Source: Caldilinea sp. CFX5
GTDB taxonomy: Bacteria > Chloroflexota > Anaerolineae > Caldilineales > Caldilineaceae
Length of the DNA stretch: 64,000 nt
Assembly: GCA_021405325.1 (NCBI GenBank)
Contig: QWII01000019.1
Coordinates: 124,001 to 188,000 of the forward strand
Reading direction: 5' to 3'
Numbering within the stretch: the first letter of the stretch is position 1; every line of letters begins with the position of its first letter. Shown here piece after piece: positions 39,376-48,327 of the stretch. The notes below the pieces were generated by a model. It was not told where the DNA came from, searched no databases, and saw only the letters and a program-made list of their open reading frames with translations. The position numbers were made by a program, and so were the translations under genes.

Positions 39376-39670
39376 AATTCTCACCGTCGTTTCTGTTTCA
39401 GATTGGACACGCTTTTGTATAACGATTGCTTTATTATAACACTGCCTCCCGTTATCATTCCTACAGAAAAATTACGAAATTTACAACTGATCTTGTATTC
39501 TATTCAATCCTGAATCAGCAAAGATACATATAAAGCAATACCCTTAATACGTACAAGTAGAATTAAATTTATTCATACCAAACTTCATACTATACTTTCT
39601 TACAAACTCATGGTAGACTCAAGTAGAAGGTAAATTCTTAATTGATTTTTATCTTGCAGGAGGAAGACAA

Positions 39671-39940
39671 ATGTCGATAGCCGTCATGCGCAAAGTAACT
39701 ATTTCCCTACCGGATGATTTGATCGAATTTGCTGATCAACGCGCCCAGTCTACCGGTAGTAATCGCAGTCAGGTCATTGGTTGGGCCTTACGTGAAGTCA
39801 AGAGTCGCACACAAGCGCAGTTGGCCGCCGAAGGTTATCAGTTTTATGCTCAGGAAGCTGGTGAATTTGCCGAAGCCAGCAGTACGCTCGTGGCAGCCGC
39901 ATGGAGCGACTGGGAGGAGGAGATCGTCCATGCCGGTTAA
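39671..39940 (+). CDS. Ribbon-helix-helix antitoxin (MazE/CopG-like)
   Basis: The first 45 residues, RKVTISLPDDLIEFADQRAQ with SNRSQVIGWAL, are a CopG/MetJ-type ribbon-helix-helix DNA-binding domain. The C-terminal part (about 50-89) should wrap and neutralise the toxin. CAGGAGGAAGACAA before the ATG is a strong ribosome site. It overlaps the MazF-like toxin by 11 bases, the usual layout of a type II module. Complex binding to the upstream AT-rich region probably represses it. Confidence 0.85.
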   Translation: MSIAVMRKVTISLPDDLIEFADQRAQSTGSNRSQVIGWALREVKSRTQAQLAAEGYQFYAQEAGEFAEASSTLVAAAWSDWEEEIVHAG

Positions 39941-40313
39941 ACGGGGGGAAATTTATTGGGTTGAGTTTGATCCGGTAAAAGGAAACGAACAAGGTGGCTT
40001 GCGACCAGCCTTGGTTGTGCAAAATGATATTGGGAATCGTTATGGCCCAACTACCGTTGTCGTAGCGATCACCCGTACCATTCCACCCCAACCCTACCCG
40101 TTTATTGTCGTCGTTGAACCACATGAGAGTGGCTTGCCCGTCCGTAGCACTATCAATTGCGCCCAGATCGCGACGATCCAGCAAAGCGGCAAAGATAGTC
40201 GTTTTCGACCGGCGCGTGGGGCAACCACTGTTCAACCGATTGGACGCTTGCCAGATAACAAGCTCGAAGAAGTAGATAAAGCGTTACTCTTCAACTTAGG
40301 GATAAAAAGTTAA
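39930..40313 (+). CDS. MazF/PemK-type toxin endoribonuclease
   Basis: 127 residues with the family opening KRGEIYWVEFDPVKGNEQ, then RPALVVQND, the VVVAITRT strand and VRSTINCAQIATIQQ. These are the conserved blocks that form the catalytic Arg/Thr site of MazF mRNA interferases. The start overlaps the antitoxin stop and is served by GGAGGAGGAGA within the antitoxin gene. It appears intact. The sequence after it is an ATPase fragment, not part of the module. Confidence 0.92.
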   Translation: MPVKRGEIYWVEFDPVKGNEQGGLRPALVVQNDIGNRYGPTTVVVAITRTIPPQPYPFIVVVEPHESGLPVRSTINCAQIATIQQSGKDSRFRPARGATTVQPIGRLPDNKLEEVDKALLFNLGIKS

Positions 40314-40321
40314 CTCACCTT

Positions 40322-41047
40322 TTGCATCGTGCCGGGGCGACTAAGCAGATAGAGCAGCGTGCCTTTCGGAATCTGATAACCGGCGGGTTCCACCTGGTCA
40401 AGTTAAATCAAATCGATCTGGTCTATCGCATCGGCTGGACGCTCTTCCAAGGTCTCAGTGATCCCATGTTGCGACGCTACATTGAATACAATTACCGGCA
40501 GGAGATTGAAGAAGCGCTCCATGAAGAGGCAATCAAGGATTGGCGACACGAGTACAACCGCCTGCGTGGTCAGATGAACTACCTCATCGGGCATTTTGCC
40601 GAAGGGTATCTCTATGCCATACTGAGCGCCTTTGACGGACGCACGGTCGATGGGCAGCACTACTTTGCCACGGCTGGCCTGGTGCCACTGCCCCACTTCA
40701 CCAAGATCGAGCGGCGTAGCGGCGTTGTCGAAACTGGGCGGGTCTTCGAGATCGATCTGCTGGCGGAATACACCTTACCGGACGGTGCCGGCGAGGGTCT
40801 CTGGCTGGTGCAAAGCAAATATACGCAAGACCCCGCCAACGCCGAAGCCGCCCAAGCGTTTCTAGCCCAAGCAGAGAAGGCCGCCCAGCGCAAACCTTAC
40901 GCCGCCGTGACCCGTTGGTATTTCGCCAAACAGGGTTTTACGGCAGACGCGGCTGCGCGCTTGGAAGGCGATGGCGTCCTCATCAGTGATTTGACCACGT
41001 TTAACCAGTTGGCGCAGCTTTATGGGTTTGTTGGTCTGCCAAGGTGA
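40322..41047 (+). pseudogene. C-terminal remnant of an AAA ATPase with nuclease-like domain
   Basis: The last 150 residues parallel the C terminus of the ATPase at 45934-47754: LRRYIEYNYRQEI, a helical segment ending GYLYAIL, FEIDLLAEY and LWLVQSKYT match VFMAQVL, EIDLVAA and WVCQSKW there. This is a PD-(D/E)xK-like order. Walker A, Walker B and most of the ATPase are missing, and the frame opens without a ribosome site three codons after the toxin gene. It is probably the tail left after a deletion that placed the MazEF genes before it. A stand-alone nuclease is possible but less likely. Confidence 0.6.
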
Positions 41048-41315
41048 GTAAGCAGGGGCGCCATAGAAAGATAATTGGCCGCAAAGCTACCGCACAACGC
41101 GGGCTAATGAAGGTTAGCGAATGGTTTCGGTAATCCTTGGAACTTGTCACGCCGGCGGCGATGACCTACAGTTACCGCTTTATTTTCGTAACATTCATAA
41201 GCCCGCTTCTGGGGGCGTTGTTCGCTAGCTTGGGACACGCTGGGGGCCCTTGATGGCGGGGCGGCCCCGGTTGACCGCTTGATGTCCCGATCTTCCATCA
41301 GAAAGGCAGCGGAAG

Positions 41316-41492
41316 ATGTCCCAACTCAGCGAGGAGTTCCAAGCACGCATTGTATATGCCATCCCGGCCATGCAGTATGTTTCGGTGGTGCGCGATCTCG
41401 TCTATAAAACCGTTGATGACTTGTTGCTGCGACTTGATCTCTACTATCCGCCGGTAGCCAGTCAACTACCACCGCCGGAGGCGGTGGCATGA
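41316..41492 (+). pseudogene. Alpha/beta-hydrolase N-terminal fragment, 58 aa
   Basis: FQARIVYAIPAMQYVSVVRD, followed by LVYKTVDDLLLRLDLYYPP, resembles the opening strands of secreted or cytosolic alpha/beta hydrolases (xVxYKxVDGxxLRLDLYxP), but the HG oxyanion motif and nucleophile never follow. It ends about ten bases from the left end of the IS200-like element, so the insertion or an associated deletion may have removed the rest. GGAAG precedes the ATG. Confidence 0.45.
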
Positions 41493-41499
41493 AGGATAA

Positions 41500-42105
41500 C
41501 TAGCCCTGGAAGGGGCTACGCTACAGCCTACGTGTTAGTCATCAAACAACTTGCCTTGTTGCTGTTCATTGCGACGCTCTTGGCTCTCTTGCCACCGCAC
41601 ATATTGGCGGATCATCGTTTCATCCAGGCCAACGGTGCTAACACAGTACCCCCTTGACCAGAGATGACAACCCCAGTACTTGCGGGCCAACTGCGGAAAG
41701 CGGGCAAACAGCCGCAACGCCAATTTCCCTTTCAAAAAGCCCATGATCTCCGACACCGACGCTTTGGGGGGAATCCATAACAACAGATGCACATGATCGG
41801 GCTGAATATTCAATTCGATAACTTCCACCCCGTCCCGCTGGCGCAGAAGTTCATAGATCTGTTGCTTGACATATTCGCCCACCTCATCTTGCAACATGCG
41901 GTAGCGATATTTTGGACAAAAAACAATGTGATATTTACACTCATACAGCGAGTGAGCGAGTTTCCGAAATCGCTTGCTCATCTTGGATCTCCTTGTAAGT
42001 GCCACCTTCCAGGGAGATCTATTTTACTCTTACCTCCGGTAGAACCGTCTATGGCACCACTACCAAAGGTAGTGGTTTTCTTTCGGAATAAAAAGCTAGA
42101 TAGAA
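41500..42105 (-). mobile_element. IS200/IS605-type insertion sequence
   Basis: A Y1 transposase gene is bracketed by subterminal hairpins. On the left is TAGCCC-TGGA-AGGGCTA-like (about 41501-41519). On the right is CCACTACC-AAA-GGTAGTGG (about 42057-42075), with a further AAGCTAG/CTAGGCTT pair (about 42090-42111). No TnpB is present, so it is a single-gene IS200-like form. The exact ends cannot be fixed because this family makes no target duplication. Confidence 0.75.
41535..41981 (-). CDS. tnpA: IS200/IS605 Y1 (HUH) transposase TnpA
   Basis: 148 residues with the family blocks CKYHIVFCPKYR, the HUH pair in QPDHVHLLL, and SRGYCVSTVG followed by an ETMIRQYV helix that carries the catalytic Tyr. 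It appears intact and transposes single-stranded DNA by hairpin recognition. The start was placed at MSKRF; an upstream Met at 42005 would add eight residues. Confidence 0.93.
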   Translation of the reverse strand: MSKRFRKLAHSLYECKYHIVFCPKYRYRMLQDEVGEYVKQQIYELLRQRDGVEVIELNIQPDHVHLLLWIPPKASVSEIMGFLKGKLALRLFARFPQLARKYWGCHLWSRGYCVSTVGLDETMIRQYVRWQESQERRNEQQQGKLFDD

Positions 42106-42143
42106 GCTAGGCTTATGACTTCCCCGTTTCTTACCGCCCGCGG

Positions 42144-42149
42144 TATAAT
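42144..42149 (+). promoter_or_regulatory. -10 box six bases before an ATG (leaderless candidate)
   Basis: TATAAT at 42144-42149 is followed by ATCACATC-type sequence and the ATG at 42156. No ribosome site is present. The -35 region is poor (no TTGACA-like hexamer at 16-18 bases). Confidence 0.45.
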
Positions 42150-42155
42150 CACATC

Positions 42156-43625
42156 ATGCCTGAGCAATCTTCGATTTCTGTGCCAGTTGAATACCGCGCG
42201 CCGGTTTTCCAACGTGGGTTGGCGCTCTTTGCTTTGCTTGTTGCGTTGCTCCTGGCGCTGGTCACGTTCCTGGCCTGGCGGGTAGAGGGGTCAGCGGTTG
42301 GCGCATGGACGTTGCCACTGTGGGCTTCTATGGCCGGCTACTGGTTTTGGCAGTGGCGACTTTGGGCGCAACGGTTCGTCTTCTATCCTGACCGGCTGAT
42401 GGTCTTGATGCCGGGCCACGCCAGCCAATCGATCCCTTATGCCACTATTCAGGACGTGCAGATTGAACATGGGCGGCTACATCTCATCACTGCGCAGAGC
42501 AATTTGCCGTTGCGCAGTGAGCCAAACACCTTGGCGCACCTTGCCACAGCGCTACTGGATCGTATACCTGCGCTGCGCCAGGCACAGAAAACGCTCCCCA
42601 AGCTACCGCTTCAGGTCGATGCACCACGCCAACCGGTGATCATCGTCACTCTCTTTGGGTTATTGATTGGGGCGTTGGGGGTGGGGCTGGGCAACGCGGC
42701 TTTCCGCAATGTTGAATTTCCCGACCGTACCTTTGCGTTGCTCGTTGCCGGGGTCATGGTCGCCATCAGCACTTTCCCGCTCTATTGGCTTCTCGTCGGT
42801 TTTGTCTGGCGTTACACCTTTGACCGAGAGACGATTCAGGTGCAGCACACGCTACGCACGGTCACGTATGACCCGGCCCACCTTTGCCATATAGCAATCC
42901 ACCAACAAGACGTGACCAATCGTGGCTTTACCAAAACGCTCTATACCCTGCGCCTTGTCTTTGACCAAGACGCGTCGCTGATCGTCCAGCCCGGCGCGCA
43001 GAATTATCCGTTCGACTATGCCGACGCGTTGGAAAAGGTCATCTTGCATCGGCTGCTGACGCAATTGGAGACGATGTACACTATGCCGCGCAACGCAACT
43101 TCCTCAAAATCAACGCCAGCCAATGCCGAGACGGAAGCGCCAACGGTGACAACCCGTTGGCTCGATCCCAAAACAGAATGGCAACCGTCGCCCGGCACAC
43201 CGACAAAGTTGCCTGATTTCATCGTTGAGCATTACTCTCAACCGGCTGATCTGCGGGTGATGATTCTCAATTATGGCGAACGTCAACCTGGCGCTGAGGA
43301 TGTCGTCGTGCAGTTGAGTCGTCCAGTGGCGGGGCAACAGCTTTTTCACACGACGAATGGCGACGCCGCCTTTAGCGCCAGCGGCGACTATCTCCTGCTC
43401 GCCATGCCCTTTCTGCTCATCGTCATTGACGCCCACACGATGCAGGCGTGGCATTACCCTCTGCCCAACCGCACCATGTTGCTCAACGCCGGCTGGGAAG
43501 GGGATCGATTACGGGGCGCTATGCTCGCCTATGGCAAGCGTACCGAGGAAGCCGAGACGCTTGGTCCGTGGGAATGGGCAGAAATCATAGCGCAGTGGTC
43601 GCCAGGCGTGGGGCCACAACGATAG
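42156..43625 (+). CDS. Membrane protein of unknown function with PH-like segments, 489 aa
   Basis: Two pairs of TM helices (about residues 20-68 and 150-215) each precede a stretch of short strands. The first, RFVFYPDRLMVLMPG then IPYATIQDVQIEHG, looks like a bacterial PH (bPH) domain. The second, YTFDRETIQVQHTLRTVTYD then LRLVFDQDASLIVQPG, repeats the pattern. A Thr/Pro-rich linker (about 310-350) and a C-terminal soluble domain follow. No named family was recognised. It begins a same-strand series to 48300. Confidence 0.65.
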   Translation: MPEQSSISVPVEYRAPVFQRGLALFALLVALLLALVTFLAWRVEGSAVGAWTLPLWASMAGYWFWQWRLWAQRFVFYPDRLMVLMPGHASQSIPYATIQDVQIEHGRLHLITAQSNLPLRSEPNTLAHLATALLDRIPALRQAQKTLPKLPLQVDAPRQPVIIVTLFGLLIGALGVGLGNAAFRNVEFPDRTFALLVAGVMVAISTFPLYWLLVGFVWRYTFDRETIQVQHTLRTVTYDPAHLCHIAIHQQDVTNRGFTKTLYTLRLVFDQDASLIVQPGAQNYPFDYADALEKVILHRLLTQLETMYTMPRNATSSKSTPANAETEAPTVTTRWLDPKTEWQPSPGTPTKLPDFIVEHYSQPADLRVMILNYGERQPGAEDVVVQLSRPVAGQQLFHTTNGDAAFSASGDYLLLAMPFLLIVIDAHTMQAWHYPLPNRTMLLNAGWEGDRLRGAMLAYGKRTEEAETLGPWEWAEIIAQWSPGVGPQR

Positions 43626-43640
43626 TGAGGAAACAAGCAG

Positions 43641-44144
43641 ATGAAATGTTGTTTGGATGTTGACTACCGGGATGATCACGCGCTGGCTGCTGCATTGCTC
43701 TTTGCCGATTGGGGCGATGCTGCGCCGACCCACGAACTTACCGCCCGCATTGACCAGGTTGAGCCGTATATTCCGGGTCAATTCTACCACCGTGAGTTGC
43801 CTTGTCTGTTGGCTGTGTTGGCAAAAGCGCCGACGCCCGTCGATCTGATTGTGATCGATGGCTATGTTTGGCTGGATAGTGCGCAAAAGCCGGGGCTGGG
43901 TGCGCATTTATATACAGCGCTCGGTGAAAAGATTCCTGTCATCGGCGTTGCCAAGAAACCATTTCACAGCGCCGCCGCCGAGGAAGTCTATCGCGCCGGT
44001 TCGGATAAACCACTCTATGTGACAGCAGTTGGGATGACGCCCGCGGATGCAGCAGCGGCCATTGCCCAAATGCACGGCCTCTATCGTATCCCAACGCTGC
44101 TCAAACGGGTTGACCAACTTTGCCGGCAGAGCGTGCTACCATGA
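43641..44144 (+). CDS. Endonuclease V-like protein, 167 aa
   Basis: Short member of the endonuclease V superfamily, enzymes that nick DNA or RNA near inosine. It has CCLDVDYRDD (first metal Asp), EPYIPGQFYHRELPCLL (family YxPGxxxxRE with the Glu), LIVIDGYVWLD (third acidic site; the usual DGHGxxHPR is changed to DGYVWLD), PGLGAHLY, and IGVAKKPF. The acidic residues are kept, but the normal DNA-binding residues differ, so the substrate may not be classical. Its stop overlaps the next gene by ATGA. Confidence 0.75.
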   Translation: MKCCLDVDYRDDHALAAALLFADWGDAAPTHELTARIDQVEPYIPGQFYHRELPCLLAVLAKAPTPVDLIVIDGYVWLDSAQKPGLGAHLYTALGEKIPVIGVAKKPFHSAAAEEVYRAGSDKPLYVTAVGMTPADAAAAIAQMHGLYRIPTLLKRVDQLCRQSVLP

Positions 44145-44539
44145 CGCTGGTTACACTACTCCGCCTCGGTTTACTGGTGCTGTTGTTGACCCTGATCTGG
44201 CAGGGCTGGCCGCAACGACTGGATGTGACATTGGGGGAGACGGCAACCGTTTATCAGGCCAACGCCGGGGCCTTTGCCGTCACGATCACGCTCATTCCCC
44301 ACGGCAATGACAACGGCCCTGTGGATCTGAACATCTATCGTGACCAGCAACTGCTCGGTGTCATCCCCGCACAATACAACTACGATTCCTTTGCCAACCA
44401 ACCGGCCGGCTGGCTACGTCGCACTTGGGTCGATGGCGACTGGCGACGGGATCTCATGCTTATCACGGCGAACCGGCCGGGCTATGCTTATGTCAGCAGT
44501 GAGGATGGCAAGTTGTATCGGGTTGAGACAGGGGAGTAA
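44141..44539 (+). CDS. Small exported or membrane-anchored protein, 132 aa
   Basis: An N-terminal hydrophobic helix (about residues 4-23) followed by a soluble beta-rich domain (VTLGETATVYQANAG, VTITLIPHGND, then a YRV-ending strand). No family was recognised. Translation is coupled to the endonuclease V-like gene by an ATGA overlap. Confidence 0.65.
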   Translation: MTLVTLLRLGLLVLLLTLIWQGWPQRLDVTLGETATVYQANAGAFAVTITLIPHGNDNGPVDLNIYRDQQLLGVIPAQYNYDSFANQPAGWLRRTWVDGDWRRDLMLITANRPGYAYVSSEDGKLYRVETGE

Positions 44540-44540
44540 A

Positions 44541-44855
44541 ATGGCTTTACCGCTTGGTGGTCACGAACTTCACCCCAAAGCAACGGTGAAACATCGCGTT
44601 TATGCCAATGGCGTTCTCCATCTTGCGCTGCTGGGCGTCGAATGGTATGACAATGCGCCGGCCTACCTGGGTTGTGTTCGTGATTTACAAGCGCTTGATT
44701 CCTTATCAACCACAACAACGCTGACCATTGTCAGTAATGAGACGCCATACCGCATCACCGATCAGGCGAGCTTTCGACAGTGGGTGGCGGCGATTTTTGA
44801 AGAGCAACAGCCGTGGGGGTTTCATGAACGACTCAAAGCAACATCTACTAATTGA
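44541..44855 (+). CDS. Small soluble protein of unknown function, 104 aa
   Basis: Predicted strands alternate with short helices (HRVYANGVLHLALLG, TTTLTIVSNETPYRIT, ASFRQWVAAIFEEQ). GGGGAGTAAA precedes the ATG. It overlaps the start of the following APH-like gene by 32 bases, so the two are translated together. No family was recognised. Confidence 0.6.
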   Translation: MALPLGGHELHPKATVKHRVYANGVLHLALLGVEWYDNAPAYLGCVRDLQALDSLSTTTTLTIVSNETPYRITDQASFRQWVAAIFEEQQPWGFHERLKATSTN

Positions 44856-45852
44856 AACGATCCGGGCACGTTATGACCTCGAACCCATCGCCCAACTCTC
44901 CCCGTTGACGGGTGGTGAATGGAAACAATTGTGGCGCTTGGACGGGAAAGATCGCTCTTATGTGGTCAGCATTAGCCACCCAACGACCACTGTCGAAAGC
45001 ATCGCTTATGAGCATCAACTGTTGCGCTACCTGAACCCCCAATTGCCACAAATCCCAGCGCCCCTGCTGGCACAGGATGGCAGCACCTACTTTATCGATC
45101 AAGGGCGGATCGTCAGTCTGTTGCCACTGATGCCGGGGGCGATGGCCGACGAAGACGAAGTCCGCCTGCCGGCAGCGCGCTTTCTGGCGGCGTTCCATCG
45201 GGTCGGGCTGACCTACCCGGATCGCGCGGCGCGACCGGATGTGCCGCCCTGGCACGAATGGGACTGGTGCGCGGACGAGTGGCCGCTTATCACAGCCGCC
45301 CTTGCCAGTACCCCGGCGACAACCACCTTGGCTGCCCACCGCTTTTGGCAGGGAACGGGTGAATGGGCGTCCCAAATCATTGAGCGCCGGGAACAGATCG
45401 CCAATGAACGCGCCTACTTTCAACAATGGCTCACCGATCTGGCCCATTCTGATCGCCACTTAACCACTGGCCCCCAGCACGACGATTTTCACGGCAATAA
45501 CTTATTGGCTGAGGGCGAAACGGTGACGGCCCTACTGGATTGGGATGATTGTCACCCCGATTGGCTGGTGTTGGATGTGGCTAACGCCACTTGGGAATTC
45601 TGTTTGGATGATAAGGCGCATACCCTTAACGTTGGGAATGCCCGGCGCTTTTTGCAAGCGTATGCCGATGCCGGCGGCCCGGTGACAAAGCAGGAATTTG
45701 ATCTGATCATCCCCCTGATCCGCTTTCGCCGGCTGATGGAAATTATGAATTCCTTGCAAGGCATTGTCACCGGCGGCTTTTGGGACGAATCGCCCGATTA
45801 CCTGGTGCATAATTTGCTTTCATTGGAAAACCTGCGGGCGATCAGGTTATAG
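44824..45852 (+). CDS. APH/choline-kinase-family phosphotransferase, 342 aa
   Basis: Small-molecule kinase fold. The N lobe is short, with TGGEWKQLWRL and SYVVSISHP. The catalytic loop HDDFHGNNLL and the metal motif LLDWDDC are intact. The series FLAAFHRVGL and RRLMEIMNSL match the family's helical C lobe. The substrate is unknown. The start was chosen as the Met overlapping the small protein before it; GTGGGGGTTTC gives a weak ribosome site. Confidence 0.83.
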   Translation: MNDSKQHLLIETIRARYDLEPIAQLSPLTGGEWKQLWRLDGKDRSYVVSISHPTTTVESIAYEHQLLRYLNPQLPQIPAPLLAQDGSTYFIDQGRIVSLLPLMPGAMADEDEVRLPAARFLAAFHRVGLTYPDRAARPDVPPWHEWDWCADEWPLITAALASTPATTTLAAHRFWQGTGEWASQIIERREQIANERAYFQQWLTDLAHSDRHLTTGPQHDDFHGNNLLAEGETVTALLDWDDCHPDWLVLDVANATWEFCLDDKAHTLNVGNARRFLQAYADAGGPVTKQEFDLIIPLIRFRRLMEIMNSLQGIVTGGFWDESPDYLVHNLLSLENLRAIRL

Positions 45853-45933
45853 CCAACACCATCGGCGGGCGACTGTGGTATAATAAAGCACAGGACAACA
45901 ACGTGATCGGCCAGCAGCCATTGGAGTTCAATC

Positions 45934-47754
45934 ATGTCGGAAGCGCCAACTCTCTTTCCCGCCACACCGTGGGTAATCAAACCCTTGGTGCCGGATGAGG
46001 TCTATACTGACCGTGAAGAGTTTCTCGAATACTTCTATAAAGCCGCCTTTAACGCCGTGGGTCGTCGCACCATGTCCACGGTGTTATTAGGCCAACGGCG
46101 CATGGGCAAGACGGAAATCTTTCGTCGCGTGGTCAATCGACTCTTCTTCGACCAAGACCCGCGCGATCCCAAGGCGGTGGTGCCGGTCTACTACTTGTTC
46201 TCTGATGATGAGCCGGATCGACGGAAATTCGCCATCAAGTACCTGGAAAACTTCATACGGTATTATGTCGGCTTCTATACCCGTCAACCGCAGTTGATCC
46301 ATGAAGCGCCAGAAGAAGACGAACTGCTGGCCTGGATTGAACAGCATCGTCATCTTTTCCCGTTTGGGCGCGATTTGGAATTGTTGCTCAACTATCATCA
46401 TGCCATGCGACAAGGACAGATGGTCACACCGGAACAGACCGCGGTTGCGATTCCCCGACGGATCTCTGACATTTTTGATTCAACCATTGTTGTCTTCCTT
46501 GACGAGTTCCAGAACACGCGCTTGCCACAATATGAATTTAGCATCGTCGGCTTTATGCAAGAAGCCGTCGAGTCCAACACCTGCCCGCACTTTGTCACCG
46601 GATCGGCCATGAGCATCCTGGCGCGGGAGATTTTGGGGCGGGGTTCGCTCTTTGGCCGTTTTCGCAGCAAGCCAATTGAACCGCTTTCCGAGTATTGGGG
46701 CGCCGAGATGGTAAAACGGGCAGCAAGCCATTACCAAGTGACAGTGCCAGAGATCATGGGGCCGATCGTAGCCGCGCGTTGCGGTGGCAACCCGTTTTAT
46801 ATTGCCGCTGTTGTTCAACAAGCTGCTGAACAGCAAAAGCCACTGATTGACGAAGAAGCGATCAACCAAATTCTGGCGGTGGATCTCTCGTCCGGTTTTA
46901 TCTGGGCCGAGTTAAACGAACAAGTCAATAGCTGGATCACCCGTATCAATGAACATGGCATCACCAAATGGATTCTCTACCTCTCGGCGCTGGAAGAAGA
47001 GCATGAGATCAGCCTGGAACGCATCCAACGCCAGTTGATGGAAAAAGAAGGCAAGGATGTCCCGCTGGAGACGATTCGCGAGGTCTTGATCCGCCTCTCC
47101 CGTGGCGACTTGCTCGAATATCGCGAGTTGGGTGGCTGGTTTCACAAGGTCGATGATCCCATTTTGATCGAGTTTCTGCGTGTGTGGGGTCGGATTGATG
47201 TCGAGCGGCAGAACGCAGGGCTGGTACAAGCCGAGTTGCTGAGTCGTTACAGCCGTTTACAGCGCCGTGTCCGCGAATATCAAGGCTATCTGGCCGAGGT
47301 CTTTATGGCGCAAGTGCTTTTCAGCAGCCAGGATAAGCAAAAGCAGCCGCTCCCCGCGCACTTCTTCAACAGCCCCACCCCAATTCAGATGGACTGGCCG
47401 GTGATCTACGTCCATCATCGCCAACGGCTGCGTTCGGGGCATGGGCAGGAGATCGATTTGGTGGCCGCCATTGGCGCTGAACGCTGGGTCTGCCAGAGTA
47501 AATGGGTCACCACCCACAAAGTTGGCGTGGCGGTGGTGGAAGGGTTGTTGGCCCAGGCCGCCGCGGTACGCGCTGAATTTGAATTGTCCACTGTGCGCTG
47601 TTGGCTCTTTGCCTATGCCGGGTTGACCGCCGAGGCGGAAGCGCTGGCCCGCCAGGAGGGCGTCCTCTGGTCGAACCGTGAACAACTGGATGGCTTGTTG
47701 ACTTACCTTGGCCTGCGCACCCTGCCAACGCTGACAGACACAGAAGAGGCGTAA
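45934..47754 (+). CDS. AAA ATPase with C-terminal PD-(D/E)xK-like nuclease domain, 606 aa
   Basis: Archaeal-ATPase/DUF234-like architecture. A P-loop is seen as LLGQRRMGKTEIF (about residue 50) and Walker B as IVVFLDEFQNTR (about 187). A sensor-like FVTGSAMSIL and winged-helix region follow (about 340-430). The C-terminal 140 residues (about 450-595) have FMAQVL, then GHGQEIDLVAA and RWVCQSKWVT, the spacing of a PD-(D/E)xK fold. This family is found near mobile DNA and its role is unsettled. A TATAAT lies at 45879-45884, and GGAGTTCAATC before the ATG. A truncated homologue lies at 40322. Confidence 0.8.
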   Translation: MSEAPTLFPATPWVIKPLVPDEVYTDREEFLEYFYKAAFNAVGRRTMSTVLLGQRRMGKTEIFRRVVNRLFFDQDPRDPKAVVPVYYLFSDDEPDRRKFAIKYLENFIRYYVGFYTRQPQLIHEAPEEDELLAWIEQHRHLFPFGRDLELLLNYHHAMRQGQMVTPEQTAVAIPRRISDIFDSTIVVFLDEFQNTRLPQYEFSIVGFMQEAVESNTCPHFVTGSAMSILAREILGRGSLFGRFRSKPIEPLSEYWGAEMVKRAASHYQVTVPEIMGPIVAARCGGNPFYIAAVVQQAAEQQKPLIDEEAINQILAVDLSSGFIWAELNEQVNSWITRINEHGITKWILYLSALEEEHEISLERIQRQLMEKEGKDVPLETIREVLIRLSRGDLLEYRELGGWFHKVDDPILIEFLRVWGRIDVERQNAGLVQAELLSRYSRLQRRVREYQGYLAEVFMAQVLFSSQDKQKQPLPAHFFNSPTPIQMDWPVIYVHHRQRLRSGHGQEIDLVAAIGAERWVCQSKWVTTHKVGVAVVEGLLAQAAAVRAEFELSTVRCWLFAYAGLTAEAEALARQEGVLWSNREQLDGLLTYLGLRTLPTLTDTEEA

Positions 47755-47760
47755 GATCCC

Positions 47761-48300
47761 ATGACAAAACCGACCGCTGTCACCTTTGCCCGCACAGAAG
47801 ATTTGGACCCAACCGCCCGTGCGGCCATTATCCAGGTCTGTGTTGCGGCGACCCAGGAAGAAGATTTCTACAACCTTTTCAGCTACATTCCGTCCGGTGG
47901 TCGCCATTTTCTGGCCTATGATGGTGCGCAGTTGGTGAGTCATGCCGTCGTCACCACCCGTTGGTTGCAACCAGCAGGACTGCCCTTGCTGAAAACCGCC
48001 TATGTTGATGCGGTGGCAACCTTCCCGGCCTATCAAGGCCAGGGCTTTGGCAGCGCCGTTATGCAACACCTGGCCGCGCATATTGCTGACTATGAGATCG
48101 CCTGTTTGCAGACCGAACGGCAAAGCTTCTATGCCCGGCTTGGTTGGGAAGAGTGGCGCGGCCCTTTAGCGGGGCGGGGAGCCGAAGGATTGATTCCGAC
48201 CCCGGATCAGCGCGGCGTCATGATTTTACGTCTGGCGCACACGCCGCCACTCACCCTGGACGAGTTGTTAACCATTGAAGTGAGCGGGCGCATCTGGTAG
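47761..48300 (+). CDS. GNAT acetyltransferase, AAC(2')-like, 179 aa
   Basis: The acetyl-CoA motif AYVDAVATFPAYQGQGFGSAVM and the motif B region FYARLGWEEWRGP are clear. The order RHFLAYDGAQLVSHAVVTTR before it and the proline-rich ending resemble aminoglycoside 2'-N-acetyltransferase-like proteins. Most such environmental homologues have unknown acceptors, so resistance should not be assumed. It follows the ATPase by six bases, so the two are cotranscribed. Confidence 0.8.
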   Translation: MTKPTAVTFARTEDLDPTARAAIIQVCVAATQEEDFYNLFSYIPSGGRHFLAYDGAQLVSHAVVTTRWLQPAGLPLLKTAYVDAVATFPAYQGQGFGSAVMQHLAAHIADYEIACLQTERQSFYARLGWEEWRGPLAGRGAEGLIPTPDQRGVMILRLAHTPPLTLDELLTIEVSGRIW

Positions 48301-48327
48301 CAACGCTGCCCACGCTCATCGATCCGC

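Noticed and set aside
41104..41298. 64-residue minus-strand frame before the hydrolase fragment
   Set aside because: It has no ribosome site and no recognised similarity, with an Arg/Pro-rich composition typical of chance frames in this DNA. I see nothing else in 41048-41315.
41500..42105. TnpB/IscB-type RNA-guided nuclease with the IS200-like element
   Set aside because: No second gene is present inside the element or next to it.
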